A DNA stretch of 64,000 nt from Methanobrevibacter sp. (GTDB lineage: Archaea > Methanobacteriota > Methanobacteria > Methanobacteriales > Methanobacteriaceae), in assembly GCF_030539665.1 (NCBI RefSeq), contig NZ_JAUNXR010000001.1:62001-126000 (forward strand). Direction: 5' to 3'. The position numbers and the translations under genes were made by a program. The notes under the pieces were generated by a model that worked only from the letters and a program-made list of their open reading frames with translations, did not search any database and was not told the origin of the DNA. Below, piece by piece: positions 49,489-58,743 of the stretch; position 1 is the first letter of the stretch, and each line of letters opens with the position of its first letter.

Positions 49489-50838
49489 CTAAAACCAATC
49501 TTTTGATTTTTCAATTAATTCTTCTACAATAATTTTTGATGAGCCTATGTATGTATGAGGATTCATAATTGCTTCAACGTCTTCTTCAGTTAAGTATTTT
49601 TGTACTTCTTCATCTTCTAATATTAAATCGCCAAGTAATTTGTCTTCTTTCTTAGCTTTGATTGCATTTTTCCTTACGATTCCATATGCAGTTTGTTTAC
49701 CCATCCCGCTTCTGGTAAGTTCTGCCATCAATCTTTCAGCCATAATTAATCCATTTGTTAAGTTAAGGTTTCTTTCAATATTTTCATCATAGAATACTAA
49801 ATTACTCATTAATTTGATTGTAAGGTTTAATATGTAATCAGTTAATATGCAGCTTTCAGGGAACATTATTCTTTCACAAGAGGAGTTTGTAAGGTCTCTT
49901 TCGTGCCAGAGAGGATTATTGTCGAGAGCTGCATTTACAAATGATTTAACAATTCTTGCAACACCACATATACGTTCTGCTGTAATTGGATTCATTTTAT
50001 GCGGCATTGTACTACTTCCCATTTGTTTTTCTGGGTCGAAGTATTCTCCAACTTCCATAAGCTCTGTTCTTTGGAGATTTCTAATTTCTAATGCAATTTT
50101 ATCTAATGTTGATGCAAGATTAGCTAATGCCATAATAAATTCAACATGATTGTCCCTTTGAACAACTTGGTTTGTAATTGATGCTGCAGGTAATTCTAAG
50201 ATTTCTGCAACGGTTTTATGAATTTCCCAACCTTGTTCTCCAAGTGCAGCTGTAGTTCCAACTGCTCCATCTACCATTGCAACACAAACATTTTGCTCTG
50301 CATGGTTTACTCTTTCATATTGCCTGTGTAATTCGTCAGCCCAAAGACCGAATTTCATTCCGTAGGTAATTGGAAGTGCGTGTTGTCCGTGGGTTCTTCC
50401 AACAGCTACTTTGTCAATATTTTCTTCAGCTAACTTAAGCATTATTTCTGTTAAAGTTTTGATTTTGTCTTTAATTATTTCTGCTGAATCTTTGATTAAT
50501 AATGAGTTTGAGGTATCAACAACATCATTTGAGGTTGCTCCGAAGTGGACATATTCTCCCGCATCATTGTCACATACTTCTCCAAGACCTTTGATTAGAG
50601 CTCCGATATCATGTTTTGTTGCTTTTTCGATTTCGTTTACTCTTTCTTCTTTTACATAATCTGTATTTGCTTTTTTTGCAATTTCATCTGCTACTTCTTG
50701 TGGGATTATTCCTAATTTCCCTTCTGCTTGTGCAAGTGCGGATTCTACGTCTAACATTCTTTGTAACTTATTTTTAGTTTCCCAGACAGCTTTCATTTCC
50801 GGGGTACCATATCTGAATTCGATTGGATGTATAGCCAT
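49489..50838 (-). CDS. purB: Adenylosuccinate lyase
   Basis: A 449-residue fumarase-superfamily enzyme acting twice in purine synthesis (SAICAR to AICAR; adenylosuccinate to AMP). GRTHGQHALPITYG with the catalytic His, and the signature GSSTMPHKMNP are clear. Start ATG 50838 has GAGATGATAAA upstream; ATG 50847 is within it. It diverges from the XRE regulator gene across a 192-base region that holds a 64-bp tandem repeat, so purB could share that control. Confidence 0.97.
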   Translation of the reverse strand: MAIHPIEFRYGTPEMKAVWETKNKLQRMLDVESALAQAEGKLGIIPQEVADEIAKKANTDYVKEERVNEIEKATKHDIGALIKGLGEVCDNDAGEYVHFGATSNDVVDTSNSLLIKDSAEIIKDKIKTLTEIMLKLAEENIDKVAVGRTHGQHALPITYGMKFGLWADELHRQYERVNHAEQNVCVAMVDGAVGTTAALGEQGWEIHKTVAEILELPAASITNQVVQRDNHVEFIMALANLASTLDKIALEIRNLQRTELMEVGEYFDPEKQMGSSTMPHKMNPITAERICGVARIVKSFVNAALDNNPLWHERDLTNSSCERIMFPESCILTDYILNLTIKLMSNLVFYDENIERNLNLTNGLIMAERLMAELTRSGMGKQTAYGIVRKNAIKAKKEDKLLGDLILEDEEVQKYLTEEDVEAIMNPHTYIGSSKIIVEELIEKSKDWF

Positions 50839-50890
50839 TTTTATCATCTCAATTTTTATTAGGTTTATATTTATTTTTTGTAATATTTAT

Positions 50891-51018
50891 TAGTAAAGTT
50901 TATATGTAATATATATTATACATATTTATGTTAAATATTTATTACATATGTTGATAGCAAAGTATATATGTAACATATATTATACATATCAATGTCAAAT
51001 ATTTATTACATTTGAAAA
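50891..51018. promoter_or_regulatory. 64-bp tandem repeat with palindromes: probable double operator upstream of the XRE regulator
   Basis: Two copies (50891-50954 and 50955-51018) match at about 54 of 64 positions. Each contains ATATGTA and TACATAT arms around ten AT bases (an operator-like dyad) and a second dyad around AAATATTTA. Copies repeat at 64 bp, about six helical turns, so both would face the same side of the DNA. The block sits between divergent purB and the XRE gene, ending 12 bases before TTG 51031. Autoregulation is inferred. Confidence 0.6.
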
Positions 51019-51030
51019 TTAGGTGATCGT

Positions 51031-51234
51031 TTGAAAACCAATATTAAAGAACTAAGAAAAGAGGTTGGATTAAGCCAACAAAAATTAGGGGATTTGGTTG
51101 GTGTTACAAGACAGACCATAAATGCTCTTGAAAATGCCAGATATAATCCTTCTTTATTATTGGCTTATAAAATTACAAAAATATTGGAAAAAGATCTTAT
51201 AGAAGAAGTTTTTATCTTAGATGATGATGAGTAA
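51031..51234 (+). CDS. XRE-family helix-turn-helix regulator
   Basis: A 67-residue Cro/C1-type HTH protein with almost nothing beyond the DNA-binding domain: IKELRKEVGLSQQKLGDL, then the recognition helix VTRQTINALENARYNPS. The acidic tail ends in DDDE. Start TTG 51031 has AGGTGATCGT upstream. Such compact regulators commonly bind as dimers and repress themselves and an adjoining membrane-protein gene. Here the next gene, DUF4013, starts 9 bases later, and a two-copy palindromic repeat lies upstream. Confidence 0.93.
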   Translation: MKTNIKELRKEVGLSQQKLGDLVGVTRQTINALENARYNPSLLLAYKITKILEKDLIEEVFILDDDE

Positions 51235-51243
51235 GGTGATAAA

Positions 51244-51969
51244 ATGATTTTGGATATTTATAAAGATTCATTTGAATATGCGGGACAAAATATTAAGGTC
51301 CTTCTTAAATTAGGATTATTGTCCATTTTTAGCTTTCTCATAATCCCAATTTTCTTAATTGCGGGTTATCAATACAGAGTTATTGAAAGTGGAACCAAAG
51401 GAATGGTGGGTGGTGAAGACAAACTTCCTGAATTCGATAATTTTACAGGCATGTTTGTTGACGGACTTAAAATGATTATTGTTCAATTTATATATTTATT
51501 CATTCCAATTGTGGTATTTATTATTATAGGTACTATAGGTCAAACAATCAATAATGATGCTATTTCAAGTCTCGGAGCAATTATTGGAATAATTTTATTC
51601 ATTATTTCTGTATTCTATTCATTCTTAGCAGTACCAAACATGATTGCTAATGAAGGATCATTAAAAGCAGCATTTGACTTTAAAAGGATAAATGAAATTA
51701 TAAAAATGATAGGTGTTGGAAGGTTTATTATTACATTCATAGGTTTAATGTTATTATGTGTTGTAATATCAGCAGTTGTTGCTGCAATTCTTATTGGAAT
51801 ATTTGGAGTATTTGGTATTGCAATTGGAAGTTTCAACCCTGCTGCTTTTGGAGGAGTAATGATTGGAGGATTAATTATCTATGAGGCAATATTCTCTTTT
51901 ATTGTAACTCCATACTTAGGAATCTTTTCATCACGTGTAACTGGACTTATATATGGGCTTGGTGAATAA
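51244..51969 (+). CDS. DUF4013 membrane protein, first copy
   Basis: A 241-residue integral membrane protein of DUF4013: hydrophobic helices at about 22-42, 75-100, 105-130 and 158-190, with FLIAGYQYRVIE, EDKLPEFDNFTGMFVDGLK after the first and a conserved ANEGSLKAAFDF loop. GGTGATAAA precedes ATG 51244. It abuts the second DUF4013 gene and is downstream of the XRE regulator, so it is probably in its operon. Function of the family is unknown; I infer a membrane-envelope role. Confidence 0.85.
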   Translation: MILDIYKDSFEYAGQNIKVLLKLGLLSIFSFLIIPIFLIAGYQYRVIESGTKGMVGGEDKLPEFDNFTGMFVDGLKMIIVQFIYLFIPIVVFIIIGTIGQTINNDAISSLGAIIGIILFIISVFYSFLAVPNMIANEGSLKAAFDFKRINEIIKMIGVGRFIITFIGLMLLCVVISAVVAAILIGIFGVFGIAIGSFNPAAFGGVMIGGLIIYEAIFSFIVTPYLGIFSSRVTGLIYGLGE

Positions 51970-52779
51970 ATGGCTTTAACTGATATACTTAAAAAAGGTT
52001 TAAAATATCCACAGCATGATTTTAAAAATGCTGTGTTATTTTCCCTTCTTTTGCTTTTAGGAACAATTTTATCAAATATTGGAAATCACTTCTCACTTTC
52101 AAAAGCAAATATTAATTCAATTGCAGGAGCACAAAATTTAAATGAAGTGATTAATGGATTATCAACTGTTCTTACTCCAACACAAGTAGCCATTCTAATA
52201 ATATTTTCCATTGCATCGTTTATAGTCTCATTATTTGCAAGTGGTTACATTTATAGGGTTTATGAAGGTGAGGATGAATTGCCTCACTTTGAGGACTATA
52301 AATTAATGCTCATTCAGGGAATTAAAGTATTCATAGTAAACTTGGCATACTGTATTATTCCAATTATCCTATTGGTTTTAGGACTTTATATTGCAGCTTT
52401 TAATTCAGATATTGCAAATTTATTAATTGCTGTAAGTGTAATTCTCGGAGCAATATTAATATTCTTCATATCTCCATTCGCAATAGCAAATATGGTTAAG
52501 GAAAATAGTTTTAAACAAGCTTTTAATTTTAATGCAATTGGAAGCAGAATATATAGGATAGGTATTATCCCATATTTGGTTACTGTAATATTGATGGGGG
52601 TTATTGAAATGATTATAGTGATTGCTTTCGGAGTAGTGATGTTAATATTGTCCCTGTTTGTAGTGATGAATCCAATAATTGGAATAATTGTGTTATTCAT
52701 AATGTTATTTGTTGGTTCTATTGTTTGTGGGTACGTAAACCTATTTACTAATAAGGTATATCAATTATTATACAGCTAA
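51970..52779 (+). CDS. DUF4013 membrane protein, second copy
   Basis: A 269-residue paralogue of the preceding gene: similar GYIYRVYEGEDELPHFEDYKLMLIQGIK and VKENSFKQAFNF landmarks with five or six hydrophobic helices. It begins on the base after the first copy's stop (TAAATG), with GGTGAATAA as the binding site, so the two are translated together. The pair may form a heteromer. A hairpin follows the gene. Confidence 0.85.
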   Translation: MALTDILKKGLKYPQHDFKNAVLFSLLLLLGTILSNIGNHFSLSKANINSIAGAQNLNEVINGLSTVLTPTQVAILIIFSIASFIVSLFASGYIYRVYEGEDELPHFEDYKLMLIQGIKVFIVNLAYCIIPIILLVLGLYIAAFNSDIANLLIAVSVILGAILIFFISPFAIANMVKENSFKQAFNFNAIGSRIYRIGIIPYLVTVILMGVIEMIIVIAFGVVMLILSLFVVMNPIIGIIVLFIMLFVGSIVCGYVNLFTNKVYQLLYS

Positions 52780-52781
52780 AG

Positions 52782-52804
52782 GAAAGTTATTTAAACTTTC
52801 TTTT
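52782..52804 (+). terminator. Terminator hairpin after the DUF4013 pair, overlapping the next promoter
   Basis: GAAAGTT / AACTTTC (loop ATTTA) followed by TTTTC lies 2 bases after the DUF4013 stop. The loop and right arm contain TATTTAAA, a likely TATA element for the CPBP gene ~28 bases ahead. Two roles in one segment are inferred. Confidence 0.45.
52789..52796 (+). promoter_or_regulatory. TATA-like element for the CPBP protease gene
   Basis: TATTTAAA is centred ~28 bases before ATG 52821, and no Shine-Dalgarno lies between them, suggesting a leaderless transcript. Spacing-based inference. Confidence 0.35.
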
Positions 52805-52820
52805 CTATATTATTTTTTTA

Positions 52821-53585
52821 ATGACAACAATTAATGAAGAATTAAATCAAATTTCAATTATACGTCTATTGATAGTTGGAATTGTAACTATTTTTGCAAT
52901 GGTTATTATTGAAGATCTATTTTTAATTGAAGTTCCATATGACTTGCTATGGATTGTTTTGACTGTTTACATTGCTTATAAACTGAAGGGATGTTCTTTA
53001 GATTTTCATAATAAACTATCTGACGCATTCAAAACTTCAAATATAAAGTTAATCACATGGATTGTTATATTAAATTTAATCTTTTCATATGGTATGATTT
53101 ATTTATCTATTTTATTCATTGGAACAAGTTTTGACTTATCCAATAGCATTGCCCATGCATCTGGTTTATTTGCAGTAGGTACAGCTATCAGTACAATCAT
53201 AATAGCTCCAGTTTCCGAAGAACTAGTATTTAGGGGAGTTATTTTTAATAGATTAAATAAACGTATTAATGTTATTTTAGCAATATTGATTTCTTCAATC
53301 CTTTTTGGATTATGTCATGATTATGGCGGGATGTTTTCAGCATTCATATTTGGAATATGTATGTGTATCCTATACATAAAAACAGATAATATTTTTGTTC
53401 CAATGGGGGCTCACTTTTTAAACAATTTAATCTCAGAAATTCTTGATTTCATTGACCCTGCTGGAGATTTCTTTTATGATCCAACAATAATATGCATAAT
53501 TTTAGTTTTGGCTTTTATAGTGTTTATTGTATTGATGTATTATATTGTAAAAGAATTGAAAGCCATTAATAAAAATAATAATTAG
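52821..53585 (+). CDS. CPBP family intramembrane glutamic protease
   Basis: A 254-residue membrane protein with about seven helices and the complete CPBP/Abi (Rce1-like) signature: the first motif SEELVFRGV (EExxxR), the second HDYGGMFSAFIFG with its His, and the third HFLNNLIS. These form the intramembrane active site. Family roles include CAAX processing and bacteriocin self-immunity. No peptide toxin gene is visible nearby, but two DUF4013 genes and an XRE regulator precede it. It ends in a hairpin shared with the convergent adhesin. Confidence 0.92.
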   Translation: MTTINEELNQISIIRLLIVGIVTIFAMVIIEDLFLIEVPYDLLWIVLTVYIAYKLKGCSLDFHNKLSDAFKTSNIKLITWIVILNLIFSYGMIYLSILFIGTSFDLSNSIAHASGLFAVGTAISTIIIAPVSEELVFRGVIFNRLNKRINVILAILISSILFGLCHDYGGMFSAFIFGICMCILYIKTDNIFVPMGAHFLNNLISEILDFIDPAGDFFYDPTIICIILVLAFIVFIVLMYYIVKELKAINKNNN

Positions 53586-53605
53586 AGAAATGATTTTCTC
53601 TAATT
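53580..53605. terminator. Bidirectional hairpin covering two stop codons
   Basis: An 11-bp perfect stem (AATTAGAGAAA / TTTCTCTAATT, loop TGAT) contains the TAG of the CPBP gene and the stop of the convergent adhesin gene at 53600. A shared terminator is likely. Confidence 0.6.
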
Positions 53606-56600
53606 TACAGCTAATACTGTGATTTTGGTTGTTATTGTTTGTGTTTGGTATGTTGCTGTTATTGTGTATTGTCCTGGTGCTAGTTCTATTGGTAGGTTTG
53701 CTATTCCGTTGGTGTCGGTTGTTCTGTCGTATTTTAGGTTTTTGAAGTTTGCTCCGTTGAGATAGAGTGTTATTGTTTTTCCTGTTTGTGGGTTTCCTTT
53801 TTCGTCTGTTAGTTTTATGGTGTATTTTGTTCCGTCTTTTTGTTTCATTGTGATGTCTTTGTATTCTGTTAGTTTGTAGGTTGTTGGGGTTTGTGCGTTT
53901 TGGTTCAATACTGTGATTTTGGTTGTTATGGATTGTGTTTCATAAATTGCTGTTATTGTATACTCTCCCACATTAAGGCCTATTGGTAAATTAGCTATAC
54001 CATTTGCATCGGTTGTTCTGTCGTATTTTAGGTTTTTGAAGTTTGCTCCGTTAAGATAGAGTGTTATTGTTTTTCCTGTTTGTGGGTTTCCTTTTTCGTC
54101 TGTTAGTTTTATGGTGTATTTTGTTCCGTCTTTTTGTTTCATTGTGATGTCTTTGTATTCTGTTAGTTTGTAAGTTGTTGCCGTAGGTTTCAATACCTTG
54201 ATTTTTGTTGTTGCTGTTTGTGTTTCATATTTTGCTGTTATTGTGTATTCTCCTATATTAAGGCCGATTGGCAAGCTAGCTATTCCGTTGGTGTCGGTTG
54301 TTCTGTCGTATTTTAGGTTTTTGAAGTTTGCTCCGTTGAGATAGAGTGTTATTGTTTTTCCTGTTTGTGGGTTTCCTTTTTCGTCTGTTAGTTTTATGGT
54401 GTATTTTGTTCCGTCTTTTTGTTTCATTGTGATGTCTTTGTACTCACTTAATTTGTAAGATGGGGTATTTACACTAATCTTATTGGTAATTGATTCAGTA
54501 CCATAGCTTGCAGCAATAGTATATTCTCCCACATTAAGGCCTATTGGTAAATTAGCTATTCCGTTGGTGTCGGTTGTTCTGTCGTATTTTAGGTTTTTGA
54601 AGTTTGTTCCGTTTAGTGTTAAGGTAACTGCCTTATTAGCTATTGGATTTCCATATGCATCTAGTAGAGTAACTTCATATTTGGTTCCATCTTTATGGTA
54701 CATGTAAATGTCTTCTGATTCTAATTTTATCGGTGGCAAAATTGTTATCTGTCCATTTACATCGTTTACCTCATAAATATTTCCTTCATATTGGATTGAA
54801 ATAGAATGGTTTCCTTTATTGAGTTTATTTAAATCTATAATTCCTATTCCATTATTCAATTGGATGTTTTGGTTTTGGCCATTTACTGAAATTTTCACAT
54901 TATTGTTGTCTTCAATTGGAGTTGTAACTTTAAGTTTGGCATCTCCAGCAACATTATTTAACAATTCATATTGGATTGATCCTTTGAGTTTTTCAACTTC
55001 GAAGACAAATGGGGCATTATTTTTCAAATGGTTGCCATCTCCGGTATAAACAACAAGTCCATTATATCTTCCTATTGGGAGTGGATTGATGGTGAAAACA
55101 GAGATTCCGTTGTTTATGTTGCTTTCTCCATAATATTTGTCATTTATATAAAGTGTTATTGTTCCTGTTGCTGTTGGCAAAACAGATATTGTAAATTGGC
55201 CATTTTCACCATATTTCATGTTATTTGAAATAATGTTCATTGCTGTTTCTTTTTTAGCAACGTTAAATTGCATATTCTGACTTTCTATTGAATTATAATT
55301 CCCATCTCCATCATAAACAGCTTTTATTAAGTAATTTCCTGCATTAAGATTATTTAAATTGTATTTTGAATCACCATTCACAATTCTGGAACTTCCAATA
55401 TAATTTCCATTTAAGTAGAATTTAACAACTCCTGTGGTTGCTGAATCCAATTTGGCAGTTGCTGTGGTTGCATCTCCATAAACAATGTTATTTGCAGTTA
55501 ATTGTATATTTGATGATTTTTTATTAACAACAAATGTTTTCTCTTTCGCAGCTGAAAGATAATTGTTGTTTCCTGCAAAATTTACAGTTACTGCATATGT
55601 TTTAGCAGGCAATATTTCTGAAATTGTTAATGTAGCTTTTCCATTTGCTAAAGTTATTGCCTGTGTTTTTCCATTAACGGTTACAGTAACAGATTCATTT
55701 AATGGTGATTGGCCCATATCTGTTAATGATATTTCGATTTGAGTCTTTTCTCCATAGGTTATGTCATTTACAGTAAATTCTAATATTGGTGTTGCTTTTA
55801 AAACATTAACATTTGTTGTATTGAAGTATTTTGCATTGTCAACACTTTCAATTTTTATAATGTGATTTCCAACGTTCAAGTTTGCAATATTGATATTTGT
55901 TTCTGTAGTGCTTACTGTAAATGTGGTGATCTTGTTATTGTCTATGTAAATATTATATTTTCCTAACTTATTGTCAGGCAAATAAAGTGTTACAAACGGT
56001 TTGGTTCCATAAACGAAATCTCCACCTGTTATTATGATGTCATCAGTAAGTCTGACAGTTAAAACGCCTTTTTTAACGTTTAATTTTGTTAATCTTGCAT
56101 TTGTACTAGTTAATGAATATTGACCAACGGTTCTTGGAGTGTAATCTAAATAATATCCGTTGTCCAAATAGGACATCTGGCCAATGTTGTCAATGTTCAA
56201 GTTATCGGTTTCAATTGCATTTCCACTATCATCAGTTAAACTAGCAATTATTCTTACAGGCTTGTTCAATGAAGTATCTGCATTATTTATTACTAAATTG
56301 GTTTCACTTGTAATTGTTCCGTTGTTGTAAATATTGGCTGTTTTTGAGTTGATTTTATTGTTTTCAAATTCAACAGTTCCATTTACATATATTTCACTTA
56401 TTCCAGCATTTTTGTTATTGAAAATACAGTTTTTAATTATCCCTTCCCCATTTATAAGAATAGAATTTCCGTATTCTCCTTTATTGTTGCTGAAATTTGA
56501 ATTCAATATTGTTGCACTTGATCCTTTATTTACAATTATTGCAGATCCATTTGAATTAATCAAATAAAGATTTTTAAGGGTAACGCTACATCCTTTTGCT

Positions 56601-58579
56601 ATTTCAAAAATTGAAATCAAATTATTGGCATCTAGTATTGAAAATCCAGCGCCATTGTTTTTTGCACCATTGATTGTTATATTTTTATTTATTACAATTG
56701 TTTTTTCATCAGTTGAAGCGATATATGTCTTGTTGCTTAAGAAAATCTCAGAATTGTCTTTTGCATAATCTATTTTATTTTGTACAGATTCAAAGAGATA
56801 TTGGGAAGTAAACGCTTTAATAGGTGCGGTTCTTTGACCGTATGCTAAGTAAACTCTAATGTTTTCATCGTTTAAGCTGGAATAGGTTAATTGTATTGTG
56901 AATTTGTCTCCGGTTTTTATTGGTATGTATTTGTCCAGTTCTATTGTGTAGTATCCGATTTGATTTTTTGTTCCGGTTTGATTTAAAACTGATATGTCAT
57001 TTACATAAATTTGAGCTTTATAATCACATAAGTTATCGAAATATGTTCCGAATGCTACAAGGTAATCGTCTGCTATGGCTTTAAATGTATTGTCAACTGT
57101 AATCTGTTTGTTGGTGTAGTAGGCATATCCTTTTCCATATAATTCGTTTTGATAATTTTTATTGTATCTTAATGTATCATTGAAAATAAATGTCCATGCA
57201 TCATTTCCTCTGTAGAATGTTTTATCATAGTATGATACATAGAAATAACCACCACGACCCCAAACGGATCCCCAACTGTTTTGAACTATGAATGCTCCGT
57301 TTCCTTCAGGATACTCTCCTCCAACAGCTTTGAAATTGTGTCTGTCGTAGTTATCATCCCATCCGACAATACAGACTGCATGATTTGGAGCTTCGGAGTA
57401 TGGGTTGTAATAGTCTCCTTTTGTGGTACGGAATAATGTATAGTCAGTGTATGAAGTATAAACTGCACCATAGTCTAAAATAGCTTTTTTTAGATTGTCA
57501 AGATCAGTATCATTATTACGTTTTTCAATATTGTATGCATTTTGAACGTGAATTAAACTGTTTAATATTGGAGAATCTATATAATATCCTAACCAAGGGT
57601 CGTCCACCTCTTTAACAGGACCCATCCATGAGGTTAAATATGGCAATGCAAATTCAAAAATACCTCCGCTGCTGTATGTTGCTTGGCCATTTGTGTATTT
57701 GATAATCAAATTAAGTAAATTTTCAACAGATAATTTTTCTTCATGGGTTAATACTCTTTCTCCATTAGTTGCTTTTAAAATACATGATTCCAATGTGGCT
57801 ATTGTAGCTTGTGCCCAACAGGTTCCAGTTTCTCCCTGGTTTAAAACTGGGGATGTAAGATTATAGTCTCTTAAATCATATCTTGATGGCAAACTCCCAT
57901 TATAGGATGAGTTGTACATTAAAAGTTGGTAATTTTCATTTCCAATAAATTTTAAAAAAATGTCGCTTCCAACTTGGAATTGTGCTTTTAGATTTGTTGA
58001 ATTTACGCTGTCAATATATACCTCTGAAGAAAATTCTAAATTGCTATTTAAATAGCTATTGGATAATAAAATGTACTCATTTTCACAATAGATTGTTTCT
58101 CCAGTGTTTTTACATGTATTGTTTGAAAAATATCCGTCATAAATGTTCAAATTCCCTGCAGAATATATTGCACCACCGTTCAAAGCAGTATTGTTGTTAA
58201 ATTCACAATCGCAGATAACTAATGTTCCGTTGTTAAGTGAAATTGCTCCTCCGTTAAATTTGCTATTTCCATTTATGAAGTTAATATTTTTTAAAACAAC
58301 ACTGTAATTGTTAGTTATGGTTATTATATTTGAAAGACCATTTCCATTTAGTGTTGATTTCCCTGTCCCGTTTTCATAGGCTCCATCAAGGATTATGTCC
58401 TTGTTAATGACTATTCCATGTCCTTCACTGATGTAGCTTGTATTATTCAAATATATTATTTGACAATCGCTGTCTATTGCATTTTGCACATCAGCAAATG
58501 TTGTCGTGTTATTTTCTGCACTAACTGCAGATATTCCAATTAATAAAACAATTATTATTAAAAACAGTTTACTTTTCAT
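53600..58579 (-). CDS. Adhesin-like surface protein with papain-type (C1) protease domain and Ig-like repeats
   Basis: A 1659-residue exported protein. Signal peptide 1-21. Residues ~25-190 look like a right-handed beta-helix of POMP-type repeats (FNGGAISLNNGT, LNGGAIYSAGN). Residues ~228-460 are a C1 peptidase: SLPSRYDLRD, then nucleophile Cys254 in TGTCWAQA, His400 in NHAVCIVGWDD and Asn434 in VQNSWGS; the oxyanion Gln precedes Cys254 (NQGETGTC). A second beta-helix region (~595-740) follows, then about eight Ig-like domains. The last ~385 residues hold near-identical repeats. ATG 58579 has GGGAG upstream; the earlier ATG lacks one. The intact catalytic triad suggests an active protease on the cell surface; target unknown. 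Confidence 0.92.
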   Translation of the reverse strand: MKSKLFLIIIVLLIGISAVSAENNTTTFADVQNAIDSDCQIIYLNNTSYISEGHGIVINKDIILDGAYENGTGKSTLNGNGLSNIITITNNYSVVLKNINFINGNSKFNGGAISLNNGTLVICDCEFNNNTALNGGAIYSAGNLNIYDGYFSNNTCKNTGETIYCENEYILLSNSYLNSNLEFSSEVYIDSVNSTNLKAQFQVGSDIFLKFIGNENYQLLMYNSSYNGSLPSRYDLRDYNLTSPVLNQGETGTCWAQATIATLESCILKATNGERVLTHEEKLSVENLLNLIIKYTNGQATYSSGGIFEFALPYLTSWMGPVKEVDDPWLGYYIDSPILNSLIHVQNAYNIEKRNNDTDLDNLKKAILDYGAVYTSYTDYTLFRTTKGDYYNPYSEAPNHAVCIVGWDDNYDRHNFKAVGGEYPEGNGAFIVQNSWGSVWGRGGYFYVSYYDKTFYRGNDAWTFIFNDTLRYNKNYQNELYGKGYAYYTNKQITVDNTFKAIADDYLVAFGTYFDNLCDYKAQIYVNDISVLNQTGTKNQIGYYTIELDKYIPIKTGDKFTIQLTYSSLNDENIRVYLAYGQRTAPIKAFTSQYLFESVQNKIDYAKDNSEIFLSNKTYIASTDEKTIVINKNITINGAKNNGAGFSILDANNLISIFEIAKGCSVTLKNLYLINSNGSAIIVNKGSSATILNSNFSNNKGEYGNSILINGEGIIKNCIFNNKNAGISEIYVNGTVEFENNKINSKTANIYNNGTITSETNLVINNADTSLNKPVRIIASLTDDSGNAIETDNLNIDNIGQMSYLDNGYYLDYTPRTVGQYSLTSTNARLTKLNVKKGVLTVRLTDDIIITGGDFVYGTKPFVTLYLPDNKLGKYNIYIDNNKITTFTVSTTETNINIANLNVGNHIIKIESVDNAKYFNTTNVNVLKATPILEFTVNDITYGEKTQIEISLTDMGQSPLNESVTVTVNGKTQAITLANGKATLTISEILPAKTYAVTVNFAGNNNYLSAAKEKTFVVNKKSSNIQLTANNIVYGDATTATAKLDSATTGVVKFYLNGNYIGSSRIVNGDSKYNLNNLNAGNYLIKAVYDGDGNYNSIESQNMQFNVAKKETAMNIISNNMKYGENGQFTISVLPTATGTITLYINDKYYGESNINNGISVFTINPLPIGRYNGLVVYTGDGNHLKNNAPFVFEVEKLKGSIQYELLNNVAGDAKLKVTTPIEDNNNVKISVNGQNQNIQLNNGIGIIDLNKLNKGNHSISIQYEGNIYEVNDVNGQITILPPIKLESEDIYMYHKDGTKYEVTLLDAYGNPIANKAVTLTLNGTNFKNLKYDRTTDTNGIANLPIGLNVGEYTIAASYGTESITNKISVNTPSYKLSEYKDITMKQKDGTKYTIKLTDEKGNPQTGKTITLYLNGANFKNLKYDRTTDTNGIASLPIGLNIGEYTITAKYETQTATTKIKVLKPTATTYKLTEYKDITMKQKDGTKYTIKLTDEKGNPQTGKTITLYLNGANFKNLKYDRTTDANGIANLPIGLNVGEYTITAIYETQSITTKITVLNQNAQTPTTYKLTEYKDITMKQKDGTKYTIKLTDEKGNPQTGKTITLYLNGANFKNLKYDRTTDTNGIANLPIELAPGQYTITATYQTQTITTKITVLAVN
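53605..54720 (-). repeat. Four near-identical Ig-like repeat units at the adhesin C-terminus
   Basis: The unit anchor CGGTTGTTCTG (complement of the TDRTTD codons) occurs at 53716, 54010, 54295 and 54571, spacing 294, 285 and 276 bases. For the first three, about 165-170 bases differ at only a handful of positions, unlike the surrounding linkers; the fourth keeps only ~50 bases of identity. Units encode EYKDITMKQKDGTKY, the ITLYLNGANFKNLKYD strand and GIANLPIGLN. Recent duplication or gene conversion is likely. Confidence 0.9.
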
Positions 58580-58743
58580 AAAAAATTCTCCCACTCTATA
58601 TAAAACCAAAATCAAATTATTTAATTATAATAATATAATTTTAATATATTATATAACTATTGTTTTGTCAAGATTATGCCCATCTAAAAATACATTAAGC
58701 TAAAAATTATAATAATATCTAATAAACTATTAGTTGGTGTTTT

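Noticed and set aside
53600-54760. CRISPR-like repetition in the region of four evenly spaced copies
   Set aside because: Units of 276-294 bases stay in frame within the adhesin gene and encode Ig-like domains, so this is a protein repeat and not a repeat-spacer array.
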